The translations under genes were made by a program, and so were the position numbers. Positions 6,767 through 11,353 of a stretch of DNA of 11,353 nucleotides are shown piece after piece. Numbering within the stretch: the stretch's first letter is position 1; each line of letters opens with the position of its first letter. The DNA comes from Bacteroidia bacterium. Its GTDB lineage: Bacteria; Bacteroidota; Bacteroidia; Bacteroidales; Paludibacteraceae. The stretch is taken from positions 1 through 11,353 of the forward strand of contig JAGKVE010000079.1 of NCBI GenBank assembly GCA_021152555.1. Reading direction: 5' to 3'. The notes beneath the pieces are model-generated. The model ran no database searches. It saw nothing but the letters and a program-made list of their open reading frames with translations, and had not been told where the DNA came from.

Positions 6767-6796
6767 ATTATAACACGCCAATATACAAAAAGTCAA
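6767..6796 (-). promoter_or_regulatory. Minus-strand promoter for the helicase-methyltransferase operon
   Basis: TTGACT at 6796-6791, an 18-bp spacer, then TATAAT at 6772-6767 preceded by TGT (extended -10). All three elements are near consensus for the housekeeping sigma factor. It lies in the 220-bp gap between the ERCC4 gene and the helicase start, and the predicted start site is near 6760. Confidence 0.75.
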
Positions 6797-6844
6797 CCTA
6801 TAATTTTGGATGGGGGTTATTTTTCCATAAATTCAATCAGCTTT

Positions 6845-7369
6845 TCAAGCATCAACCTCCATATTCGTCAAAATCTCTTTGGCTTCCCTGTAAAGAATCT
6901 CCCGGCAAAGTTTGGGAAACGTCTCAGCCTTGCAGAAAATAATGTGGGCGTTATATCGTGCCATCCATGCCGTCATAGACGCTACAAGGGCCTGTGGAGC
7001 CATTTTGGATTGATACCTATGATTGTATATTGCTTCCCAGCTTGCCCCCTCAACGATGATATACGCCTTTGCTCCGGCCTCTTTGATGCGCTCAAATTCC
7101 CGGATGAATCGGGCGCGGTTTTGGCAGAAGTTCCCGCACAGCTCCCCAATCGACATCTTGCGTTCGATCACACAGATATTTTCAAGGCTGAATGTCTCCC
7201 CGTTTGGCAGGACAAACTCTGCCGTATAATCCCCACTTTTTAGAGCCTGTATGCGATAGGGAACCCCGAAGGATTCCCATCGCTTTTTGGCGTCGGCTGT
7301 TGGGTGTTCGCGGCTATCAATTACGCAAACCATCGTGGACAATGTTTTTTCAAGGTCGAAGTTGTTCAT
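6845..7369 (-). CDS. ERCC4-type nuclease with altered catalytic motif
   Basis: The protein is 174 aa from ATG 7369, with GGAG 6 nt upstream. It is a single-domain ERCC4 (XPF-like) nuclease of the type found in phage recombination operons, which acts on branched or flapped DNA. Visible are DSRE (18-21), LKSGDY (43-48), VIERK (67-71), NRARFIREFERI (84-95), AYIIVEG (102-108) and the family C-terminus QALVASMTAWMARY. The hallmark ERK-x3-D reads ERKMSIGEL: the acidic residue after x3 is Gly75, with Glu76 one position later. That may weaken or shift metal binding. It follows the SSB-like gene across a terminator-like hairpin. The promoter 6767-6796 lies 48 nt beyond its stop. Confidence 0.88.
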   Translation of the reverse strand: MNNFDLEKTLSTMVCVIDSREHPTADAKKRWESFGVPYRIQALKSGDYTAEFVLPNGETFSLENICVIERKMSIGELCGNFCQNRARFIREFERIKEAGAKAYIIVEGASWEAIYNHRYQSKMAPQALVASMTAWMARYNAHIIFCKAETFPKLCREILYREAKEILTNMEVDA

Positions 7370-7379
7370 TATTGTCTCC

Positions 7380-7422
7380 GAAAAATCACCGCCCCACCCC
7401 GCAATGGAGCAGGGCGGTTTTT
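7380..7422. terminator. Bidirectional terminator-like hairpin between SSB and nuclease genes
   Basis: ACCGCCC (7388-7394) and GGGCGGT (7412-7418) are perfect 7-bp GC-rich arms with a 17-nt loop. TTTTT follows on the plus strand (7418-7422), and AAAAA at 7381-7385 gives a U-tract on the minus strand after two intervening bases. It sits in the 63-nt gap in the leftward operon, so it may lower expression of the nuclease relative to the SSB-like protein. Confidence 0.6.
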
Positions 7423-7432
7423 CAATGTTAAA

Positions 7433-8002
7433 TTAAAAAGGAAGGTCAGATTCAACGTCGTCCAAAGCGGAGAAATTGGATTCAGAGATATTTTTTGCTG
7501 TCTTGTTGATCATCTTGGGCTTTGGCATTTTGAAATTGTTTGTACGAACATCCTCTGCGGAAACAAAAGTACATGCTTCGGTGGTCATGCCGGTCTTGCC
7601 TTCCATTTCCCATTCACGGTCGCGGAACAGAACGCCAACCATCTTGCCCTTGAGTGCATTTTCATCCCATGCCCATCTGAACGATGGATTGCTTTCCTCA
7701 ATCGCCCAGATAGCATTGCCGAAAGTCCGCTTCTGGCTGTCAAAATACTGGTTTCCTTCGTTAGGTACAGTCAGCCGGAAATTGCCCTTCCACTTCTTGT
7801 CCTCTCTGGTGTTCTCCTTATACTGCTTGCTGAAAAAGTCCTTGTATTCGCCATCGGCAATGTCAAAAGAAATAACCAGAACTTCGCCCCAGCTATATTC
7901 CTCAACTTTGGCGTTGAGAATCTTAGCCACATAGCCGCCAGCGGGCAACGGTTCACTTGCGCTCACGCTCTTCTTGATTTCCAGACCGTTAAATGCTTTC
8001 AT
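7433..8002 (-). CDS. SSB-like protein with acidic C-terminal tip (DUF669-like)
   Basis: The protein is 189 aa from ATG 8002, with GGAGG 9 nt upstream. It overlaps the Cys-rich gene by 14 nt. The N-terminus MKAFNGLEIKKS... and the strand-rich body (PLPAGGYVAKI, EVLVISFDIADGEYKDFF, YFDSQKRTFGNAIWAIEES) are like the phage DUF669-type proteins that take the SSB position next to recombination ATPases. A flexible, low-complexity linker (about 155-178) leads to the end DDVESDLPF, which matches the acidic DDDIPF-type tip through which bacterial SSBs recruit partner proteins. That the fold is OB and that it binds single-stranded DNA is inference from this tail and the neighbourhood. Confidence 0.8.
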   Translation of the reverse strand: MKAFNGLEIKKSVSASEPLPAGGYVAKILNAKVEEYSWGEVLVISFDIADGEYKDFFSKQYKENTREDKKWKGNFRLTVPNEGNQYFDSQKRTFGNAIWAIEESNPSFRWAWDENALKGKMVGVLFRDREWEMEGKTGMTTEACTFVSAEDVRTNNFKMPKPKMINKTAKNISESNFSALDDVESDLPF

Positions 8003-8249
8003 TGTTTGTTTCCTCCATATTATCAATAAATTTTAGAGGGCAATTACTGCCCACATATTTACTTGGGTACTGACAGATTTCTCCGTTCAAACCGCATGTT
8101 TGATAGTTACGCCGGAAGTACCAGCATTGATAGCAACAAATATCTGCATCCCCTCTCTTATCAACGGGGAAAAACACGTCAACAGTTGCTTGACCGTGGA
8201 TATAGGATGAAACGCCGCTTTCAAAGTCATGCACTTTCTTCACCGCCAT
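7989..8249 (-). CDS. Small Cys-rich, probably zinc-binding phage protein
   Basis: The protein is 86 aa. The start chosen is ATG 8249 (MAVKKVHDFESG...), which overlaps the ATPase end by 23 nt; no strong ribosome site is seen, so reinitiation from the upstream gene is likely, and a GTG a few codons later is an alternative. Six cysteines (38, 39, 42, 52, 59, 70) fall in the pattern CC-x2-C-x9-C-x6-C-x10-C, interspersed with aromatic residues (YFRR, YPSKYVG), which suggests a zinc-stabilised fold. The N-terminal strand region HGQATVDVFFPVD is well formed. Similar proteins recur in Clostridia phages next to the same ATPase, by memory. It may be a cofactor of the recombination ATPase or SSB-like protein; function is not known. 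Confidence 0.75.
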   Translation of the reverse strand: MAVKKVHDFESGVSSYIHGQATVDVFFPVDKRGDADICCYQCWYFRRNYQTCGLNGEICQYPSKYVGSNCPLKFIDNMEETNNESI

Positions 8250-8871
8250 CCATGCCCCAGAATTTCCGCGCTTCAGTATCGACAAACTTCAAATCGTTCT
8301 CAATTTCAAGGTCGAACATTTCTTCCGGACTTTTTGCAATATCGTTTGTTCCTCCCTGTGTCTTGAAATAATGCTTTGTCCCGTCGGTCATGCAATGCAG
8401 GCAGATTGTAAACATACCCTCAATGCAAACTTTCTCGTCCAGCAACTTTCCGATTGTCCGAACTTTGACCTCTCCATAATCATTGCTGATTTCGTGCATC
8501 AGGAAATAGACAAACACATCTTCCGGTAGTTGTTCTTTGACGAACAGAATCAAATCCCAAAATTCATCGCCAATCTGATTGAACAAGTCAAATGTTGAAG
8601 CGCCTTTTTTTGGTGTGCTGTGTCCTTCCATGAAGGTGCTTGTCTGCAAATAACCGGCGTCGTCAATTACCGCAACCTTGCACGGCATTTTCATCAACTG
8701 GTTTTTGATGGTATTGTAGTTTCTGCTTTTCAGCACATACTTGAATTGCTTTTGGAACGGCATCCGCTTTGAAATGACATTAACAAGCAGGATTTCGTCC
8801 TCTGCAAAGTTTTTCAAACTACGGCTTTTGCCCGATCCGGATTTTCCGTAGCAAAGAATCGGTTCTCCCAT
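8227..8871 (-). CDS. Phage P-loop ATPase, Sak4-like recombination type
   Basis: The protein is 214 aa from ATG 8871, with AAGGAGG 7 nt upstream. Walker A GKSGSGKS (9-16) is right at the N-terminus, Walker B is KVAVIDDAG (65-73), and YFLMHEI (122-128) looks like the sensor strand of a RecA/AAA core. The end carries TQGGTNDIAKSPEEMF, common in this family. This small single-domain layout, with an SSB-like partner two genes downstream, fits the Sak4/AAA-type single-strand annealing or recombination mediators of phages. Alternatively it is annotated only as a nucleotide-binding protein. It starts 27 nt after the ribbon-helix-helix gene and overlaps the Cys-rich gene. Confidence 0.85.
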   Translation of the reverse strand: MGEPILCYGKSGSGKSRSLKNFAEDEILLVNVISKRMPFQKQFKYVLKSRNYNTIKNQLMKMPCKVAVIDDAGYLQTSTFMEGHSTPKKGASTFDLFNQIGDEFWDLILFVKEQLPEDVFVYFLMHEISNDYGEVKVRTIGKLLDEKVCIEGMFTICLHCMTDGTKHYFKTQGGTNDIAKSPEEMFDLEIENDLKFVDTEARKFWGMDGGEESA

Positions 8872-8897
8872 TGTTTGCCTCCTTCATTGATAAACAT

Positions 8898-9071
8898 TTA
8901 ATGCTCTTTTCTATTGGTCATCCAAAGCATACGGAAGTATGCGCTATTCGACAAGCCCAGTTCCTTTGCTTCACGTTCGATTTGTTCTTTTTCGTTCGGA
9001 CTAACAGAGATAACAACCTGAGTGTCCTTTCTAACTCGCTTTCTGTCTGGTTCATACTTTCTTCCTGCCAT
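8898..9071 (-). CDS. 57-aa ribbon-helix-helix (CopG/Arc-like) protein
   Basis: The protein is 57 aa: a basic N-terminus (MAGRKYEPDRKRVRKD), a short strand TQVVISVSP (17-25), helix NEKEQIEREAKELG and then SNSAYFRMLW. Strand, helix, turn and second helix beginning S-N/x-S-x-Y/F-x-R is the ribbon-helix-helix signature, close to plasmid mobilisation-type MobC/CopG proteins. It should dimerise and bind DNA through the strand. The ATG shares one base with the upstream stop (TAATG), and AGGTGG lies about 7 nt upstream. It heads the ATPase cluster, so it could autoregulate the early operon or mark replication or recombination sites. No operator was identified. Confidence 0.82.
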   Translation of the reverse strand: MAGRKYEPDRKRVRKDTQVVISVSPNEKEQIEREAKELGLSNSAYFRMLWMTNRKEH

Positions 9072-9400
9072 TATTTCACCACCTTTCTATTGTTCAGCCA
9101 CTCTGCATAGTTTTCTATTCCGATAGAACCATCATCCACCATAATGAAGCAGACGCACTTTTCCAAAAATCCAAACTTTTCTCCCAGCAGTTTAGCATTT
9201 GCAACTCGCCGCTTGTATGTTTCTACCATCAACTGATGGAACTCAACAGACGGATATTTAGGAATTTCATCACAATACAACAGATAACACATAACAAATG
9301 TGTCAAGATACTGTTCGTCTTTGTTCGCCTCGCAATACTCAAAGAATGTGTCATAGGTGATGGTTTCACGCAGGCACTTTTCGCACCATCCGTCATACAA
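9071..9400 (-). CDS. Zinc-binding-like phage protein with a 5' frameshift
   Basis: The intact frame can only begin at TTG 9400 (109 aa) because no ATG, GTG or TTG precedes it. Yet a strong GAGGAGG (9465-9471) with ATG 9459 lies 59 nt upstream in another frame. Read in the downstream frame, 9401-9456 encodes a Cys-x3-Cys (9436-9422) followed 12 residues later by Cys-x2-Cys (WCEKC), a plausible zinc ribbon. So the ancestral gene probably started at 9459 and lost one base, perhaps in the ACAAC near 9446-9450; the full protein would be about 129 aa. The rest is soluble, with acidic, aromatic-rich helices (DTFFEYCEANKDEQYLDTF). No recognised function. The stop overlaps the ribbon-helix-helix start. 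It could be a true mutation or a sequence error. Confidence 0.65.
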   Translation of the reverse strand: MYDGWCEKCLRETITYDTFFEYCEANKDEQYLDTFVMCYLLYCDEIPKYPSVEFHQLMVETYKRRVANAKLLGEKFGFLEKCVCFIMVDDGSIGIENYAEWLNNRKVVK

Positions 9401-9520
9401 CTCGTCCTTGACACGGTAAATACACCGATGATAACAAAAATCAATGTTGTGGTGTCCATATTTGCCTCCTCTTTTAACTTATATGTTTGCCCTCGTAACC
9501 TCCGGGGCGGGCGTTGGCAG

Positions 9521-9700
9521 TCAATTGGTATGTGTAATAAGGTTATTGTCAAGGATTCTAAGCGTTGCATTCGGATATTTTTCTTGAAGTTTTTTCATTT
9601 CATCAACGGCTTCATCGTAAGTATTCTTTGCCTTATAATTGCTCCAATGTCCATTCGTTTTATTTCTGACCTGAACATATACCCTTTTACGATTTTTCAT
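9521..9700 (-). CDS. Small basic hypothetical protein (59 aa), first gene of the leftward operon
   Basis: The start chosen is ATG 9700 (MKNRKRVYVQ...), with AAAGGAG 8 nt upstream; the ATG at 9718 overlaps that ribosome site and is less likely. The product has a basic N-terminus and a strand-strand-helix-strand pattern: VYVQVRNKTNGHWSNY, TYDEAVDEMKKLQEKYP, ATLRILDNN. The W-S-N/x-Y then Y-D-E-A-V arrangement resembles small phage proteins and AP2/integrase arm-type folds that bind DNA, but this is only a resemblance. It is the first gene after the leftward promoter at 9762-9790, a position often held by early regulatory or anti-host proteins. Confidence 0.7.
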   Translation of the reverse strand: MKNRKRVYVQVRNKTNGHWSNYKAKNTYDEAVDEMKKLQEKYPNATLRILDNNLITHTN

Positions 9701-9761
9701 GTTGTTTTCTCCTTTCATTTTCCGGCCTGTTGCCTGTCCGTTATTCCCTTGCTGTGATTAT

Positions 9762-9790
9762 ACAATAACATACTCCCACCTGTTTGTCAA
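9762..9790 (-). promoter_or_regulatory. Leftward early promoter
   Basis: Consensus TTGACA at 9790-9785, a 17-bp spacer, then TATTGT at 9767-9762 preceded by TGT (extended -10). A TATAAT overlaps at 9762-9757 but with a 22-bp spacer, so TATTGT is preferred. It would start transcription near 9755 and serve the operon from the 59-aa gene leftward. It is divergent from the promoter at 9834-9862, with about 43 bp of AT-rich DNA between the two -35 boxes. Confidence 0.7.
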
Positions 9791-9833
9791 CAACTATTTT
9801 TCAAAAATTCTAAAAAAGTTATAAATATTTTCC

Positions 9834-9862
9834 TTTACTTTTTGGGGTTGGTGTGGTAGAAT
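9834..9862 (+). promoter_or_regulatory. Rightward promoter of PP-loop copy 2
   Basis: TTTACT (9834-9839), a 17-bp G-rich spacer, then TAGAAT (9857-9862). The only downstream gene on this strand starts at 9904 with AGGAGG at 9891-9896, and transcription would end at the terminator at 10631-10665. The gene thus has a complete private transcription unit. Confidence 0.65.
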
Positions 9863-9903
9863 AATGGTGTCCAGGATGGATAGATTATTGAGGAGGCAAT
9901 AAA

Positions 9904-10623
9904 ATGTATTACATAGCGAGTTGTTCGTTTGGCAAGGATAGCCTTGCAATGGTGCTACGGCTGATTGAGGAAAGCAGACCACTCGACGAGGTTGTTTTCT
10001 ATGACACGGGAATGGAGTTTCAAGCCATTTATAATGTCCGTGATAGGCTGTTGCCGTTATTGGCTGAAAAGGGCATTAAATACACAGAGTTAAAACCCGA
10101 TAGACCTTTTATGTATGATATGCTTGAAAAGCCAGTAGAAAGTAAGCAAAAGGGAAAGCACAACGGATATGGTTGGTGTGGAGGTGTTTGCCGTTGGGGA
10201 ACAACTGCAAAGCAAAAGACATTAGACGAATATGCAGAGCAGAAAAACGCAATGGTTTATATTGGAATTGCTTACGATGAACCGAGCCGTTTGGAAAAGG
10301 AAATAAAAGCGTACAAACTGCATCCGTTGGTTGGTTGGCAAATGACAGAAAAAGATTGTTTGGATTATTGCTATTCTATGGGTTGGCATTGGGATGAAAG
10401 CGGAATTGACCTATATTCTATTCTTGACCGTGTATCTTGTTGGTGCTGTTGCAACAAAAACAAAAAGGAACTGTACAACATTTATCGGTATCTTCCGCAA
10501 TATTGGGAACGGCTGAAAGGACTGCAAGGCAAGATTGACAGACCAATGAAAAAGTTTTGCAACAAAAAGTATGGCGAATACGGGAATGTCTTTGATATGG
10601 AAAAGGTTTTTGAAAAAATGTAA
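9904..10623 (+). CDS. PAPS-reductase-family PP-loop protein (copy 2), autonomous unit
   Basis: The protein is 239 aa from ATG 9904, with AGGAGG 7 nt upstream. PP-loop SFGKDSLA (8-15), FYDTGMEF (32-39), CGGVCRWGTTAK (92-103), YIGIAYDEPSR (119-129), HPLVGWQMTEKDC (140-152) and CWCCC (179-183). It shares all key blocks with the copy at 3565-4341 but is diverged and shorter. Cys92, Cys96 and the Cys179-183 cluster parallel the four cysteines of copy 1 and may bind a metal or Fe-S cluster. It is the only plus-strand gene, with its own promoter and terminator, a moron-like layout. The reaction is unknown: an adenylation or sulfur-transfer step on a nucleic acid or nucleotide is plausible; classical sulfate assimilation is unlikely without partners. 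Confidence 0.88.
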   Translation: MYYIASCSFGKDSLAMVLRLIEESRPLDEVVFYDTGMEFQAIYNVRDRLLPLLAEKGIKYTELKPDRPFMYDMLEKPVESKQKGKHNGYGWCGGVCRWGTTAKQKTLDEYAEQKNAMVYIGIAYDEPSRLEKEIKAYKLHPLVGWQMTEKDCLDYCYSMGWHWDESGIDLYSILDRVSCWCCCNKNKKELYNIYRYLPQYWERLKGLQGKIDRPMKKFCNKKYGEYGNVFDMEKVFEKM

Positions 10624-10624
10624 T

Positions 10625-10665
10625 AAAAAAGGACAGCACCTTTTAACGGGTGCTGCCCTCTTTTT
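10625..10665. terminator. Bidirectional intrinsic terminator between convergent genes
   Basis: GGACAGCACC (10631-10640) and GGTGCTGCCC (10649-10658) form a 10-position stem with one A/C mismatch around an 8-nt loop. TCTTTTT follows on the plus strand and AAAAAA (10625-10630) supplies the U-tract on the minus strand. It starts 2 nt after the stop of the plus-strand PP-loop gene and ends 2 nt before the stop of the leftward gene, so it serves both. Confidence 0.9.
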
Positions 10666-10666
10666 G

Positions 10667-10864
10667 TTATGCCTTTAGCTTTTTGATAACGCCAGCATAT
10701 AGCCGTGGATTTATGACTTGCAAGGTCTCCATTAACTCCGCTATGATTTTCCATACTTTGTTGTATTCCATGCCGTTTGCGAGCTGGAAAAATTCCGTGT
10801 CGCTGTTATAGTTTACCGTGGTTTCGACTGGTTCCGGCTCTTCAGCGAAAGCACCAATACCCAC
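10667..10864 (-). CDS. Small phage protein (65 aa), GTG start, probably frame-damaged at its 5' end
   Basis: This is a 65-codon frame beginning at GTG 10864; a TGA lies just upstream in frame, no ATG is available and no good ribosome site is seen. The body (NYNSDTEFFQLANGMEYNKVWKIIAELMETLQVINPRLYAGVIKKLKA) has coherent helical coding character and resembles small late-region proteins of Clostridia phages with an E-F-x-x-L/A-x-x-G ... L-M-E-T-L-Q-V-I-N-P-R-L-Y core, by memory. It overlaps the upstream frame by 52 nt in a different register, so a base loss or deletion probably joined two genes or shifted one. Expression may depend on reinitiation. The terminator follows its stop by 2 nt. Confidence 0.6.
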   Translation of the reverse strand: MGIGAFAEEPEPVETTVNYNSDTEFFQLANGMEYNKVWKIIAELMETLQVINPRLYAGVIKKLKA

Positions 10865-10980
10865 ATACGCTTGATGACGCGCTCAAGACGAGCCAGCGCC
10901 CCCTCATGGATAATATACGGCACATCTTTAGGCGTTTGGGCAATGACCTTTCTTTTCTCTTTACAGGTCTCGCAGTCCAT
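10813..10980 (-). CDS. Small CxxC phage protein (55 aa), apparently missing its membrane segment
   Basis: It starts at ATG 10980, 1 nt after the XhlA-like stop, with GGGGGA 5 nt upstream, a convincing coupled start. Reads MDCETCKEKRK (C3, C6 knuckle), DVPYIIHEGALARLERVIKRMW and then a short basic tail. The PYI-x-HE-x-A-x-A-R-x-E-R-x-I-K-R-L/M-W block is typical of a small phage protein of the lysis region that normally continues as a membrane segment and a hydrophilic tail. Here, after VLVL, the frame runs into SLKSRNQSKPR and stops. That out-of-frame character, and the overlap with the next frame, suggest a deletion or frameshift removed the membrane part. Confidence 0.6.
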   Translation of the reverse strand: MDCETCKEKRKVIAQTPKDVPYIIHEGALARLERVIKRMWVLVLSLKSRNQSKPR

Positions 10981-10981
10981 G

Positions 10982-11194
10982 TTATCCCCCTAAATATACT
11001 TTGATAAGCAACGCAATAATGCCGCCGCAAATAGCACCAGTCAACCAGTTATTAAGCTTTTGCTGATATTCCAGCACGGCAAACCGAGTAGAATCGTTAG
11101 CAAGCTTTCTATCGACATCTGACTGGATATTGTTGCAATCGTCCTTGCGTACATAGATGTTGTCTAAGCGCTTGATATCTTCGTTGTCAATCAT
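10982..11194 (-). CDS. XhlA-like single-pass membrane protein (holin-associated)
   Basis: The protein is 70 aa from ATG 11194, 8 nt after the stop of the cell-wall-hydrolase-like gene, with AGG 5 nt upstream. The N-terminal ~45 residues are charged and helical (IKRLDNIYVRKDDCNNIQSD...FAVLEYQQKLNN). The C-terminus is one hydrophobic helix (about 50-67, WLTGAICGGIIALLIKVYL) with a short tail. Amphipathic or coiled-coil helix plus one C-terminal membrane helix, 70-90 aa, beside a lysin is the layout of the haemolysin XhlA family, which acts with a holin in host lysis. A second holin gene is not visible in the window. Confidence 0.75.
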   Translation of the reverse strand: MIDNEDIKRLDNIYVRKDDCNNIQSDVDRKLANDSTRFAVLEYQQKLNNWLTGAICGGIIALLIKVYLGG

Positions 11195-11202
11195 CTTACC
11201 TG

Positions 11203-11353
11203 TTATCCTTTCGCGGTATTCGCGCGGTTAATCATGGTTACGACTTCCTGCCGTGTGATAAGACCCTGCGGCGCGGTGCCGTCCGTAATGCCGGATTTTT
11301 TCGAATCTGCCCAGATCTGCGCCGCCCAGCCGGAAACAGGCTTTGTGCGCAAC
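11203..11353 (-). CDS. C-terminal end of a cell-wall hydrolase/SLH-like protein (partial)
   Basis: Only the last 49 codons are in the window; the frame is open to the right edge and ends at TAA 11205-11203. They read GWAAQIWADSKKSGITDG, then ITRQEVVTMINRA. This is the S-layer-homology-like repeat (W-A ... A-x-x-x-G-I-T-D-G ... I/V-T-R-Q-E-x-V-x-M) found at the C-terminus of many Clostridia phage endolysins, where it acts as a wall-attachment module. The neighbouring XhlA-like gene supports an endolysin. The catalytic domain is outside the window, so its class cannot be told. Confidence 0.75.
   Translation of the reverse strand, partial: LRTKPVSGWAAQIWADSKKSGITDGTAPQGLITRQEVVTMINRANTAKG

Noticed and set aside
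6811..6849. An 11-codon minus-strand frame (MLEKLIEFMEK) overlapping the ERCC4 stop
   Set aside because: It has a GGAGG but too close to the ATG (3 nt); too short to call. It may be the remnant of a gene deleted before the promoter at 6767-6796.
7304..8029. Long plus-strand open frame (241 codons) opposite the SSB-like gene
   Set aside because: It has no ribosome site, atypical composition and covers several well-supported minus-strand features; it is an antisense shadow.
9228..9459. Frame starting at ATG 9459 (MDTTTLIFVIIGVFTV...) as a small membrane protein
   Set aside because: It begins with a good ribosome site, but the downstream part is out-of-frame reading of the zinc-binding gene; the hydrophobic stretch is best explained by a frameshift.
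3565..10623. A DNA phosphorothioation (Dnd/Ssp) system based on the PP-loop proteins
   Set aside because: No DndA/IscS, DndB, DndD, DndE or Ssp partner gene is present in the window; only the PP-loop family is shared.

Overview
The window looks like part of a temperate or prophage-type tailed phage of a low-to-mid GC Firmicutes host, probably a gut Clostridia (Oscillospiraceae/Lachnospiraceae-like). The evidence is tightly packed, overlapping small genes, AGGAGG-type ribosome sites, a replication/recombination block of typical phage families (SNF2 helicase, orphan DNA methyltransferase, CHC2 zinc protein, DUF927 helicase, ERCC4 nuclease, SSB-like protein, small P-loop ATPase), and a lysis-type cassette at the right edge. 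No integrase, repressor or structural gene lies in the window. Family names rest on motif recognition and memory of related phage proteins; no search was run.

Layout. Nearly all genes are on the minus strand and are transcribed right to left. Right edge (11353-10667): the end of a cell-wall-hydrolase-like protein, an XhlA-like single-pass membrane protein, and two small overlapping reading frames that look damaged. A bidirectional terminator (10625-10665) separates these from a lone plus-strand gene (9904-10623) for a PAPS-reductase-like PP-loop protein, which has its own promoter. Divergent promoters at 9762-9862 drive this gene and the leftward early operon. That operon holds a 59-aa protein, a zinc-binding protein with a 5' frameshift, a 57-aa ribbon-helix-helix protein, a Sak4-like ATPase, a Cys-rich protein, an SSB-like protein with an acidic DLPF tail, and an ERCC4 nuclease with an altered catalytic motif. 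A second leftward promoter (6767-6796) and an attenuator-like hairpin precede the SNF2 helicase and methyltransferase. The methyltransferase is cut off exactly at its AdoMet motif. There the sequence switches to a short repeat-rich, structured segment that leads into a second PP-loop (PAPS-reductase-like) gene, which is followed by the CHC2 zinc protein, the DUF927 helicase, a 258-bp noncoding segment packed with AGGGGGAAT-type repeats in both orientations (candidate origin), and three small accessory genes, the last a DUF551 protein cut by the left edge.

How the parts may work together. The ATPase, SSB-like protein and ERCC4 nuclease form a recombination/repair set. The SNF2 helicase, CHC2 protein and DUF927 helicase form a replication set whose origin may be the repeat segment at 943-1157. 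The most unusual aspects are the two diverged PP-loop proteins in separately promoted units, one apparently inserted at the expense of a methyltransferase C-terminus, and the repeat-rich noncoding segments at 943-1157 and 4365-4495.
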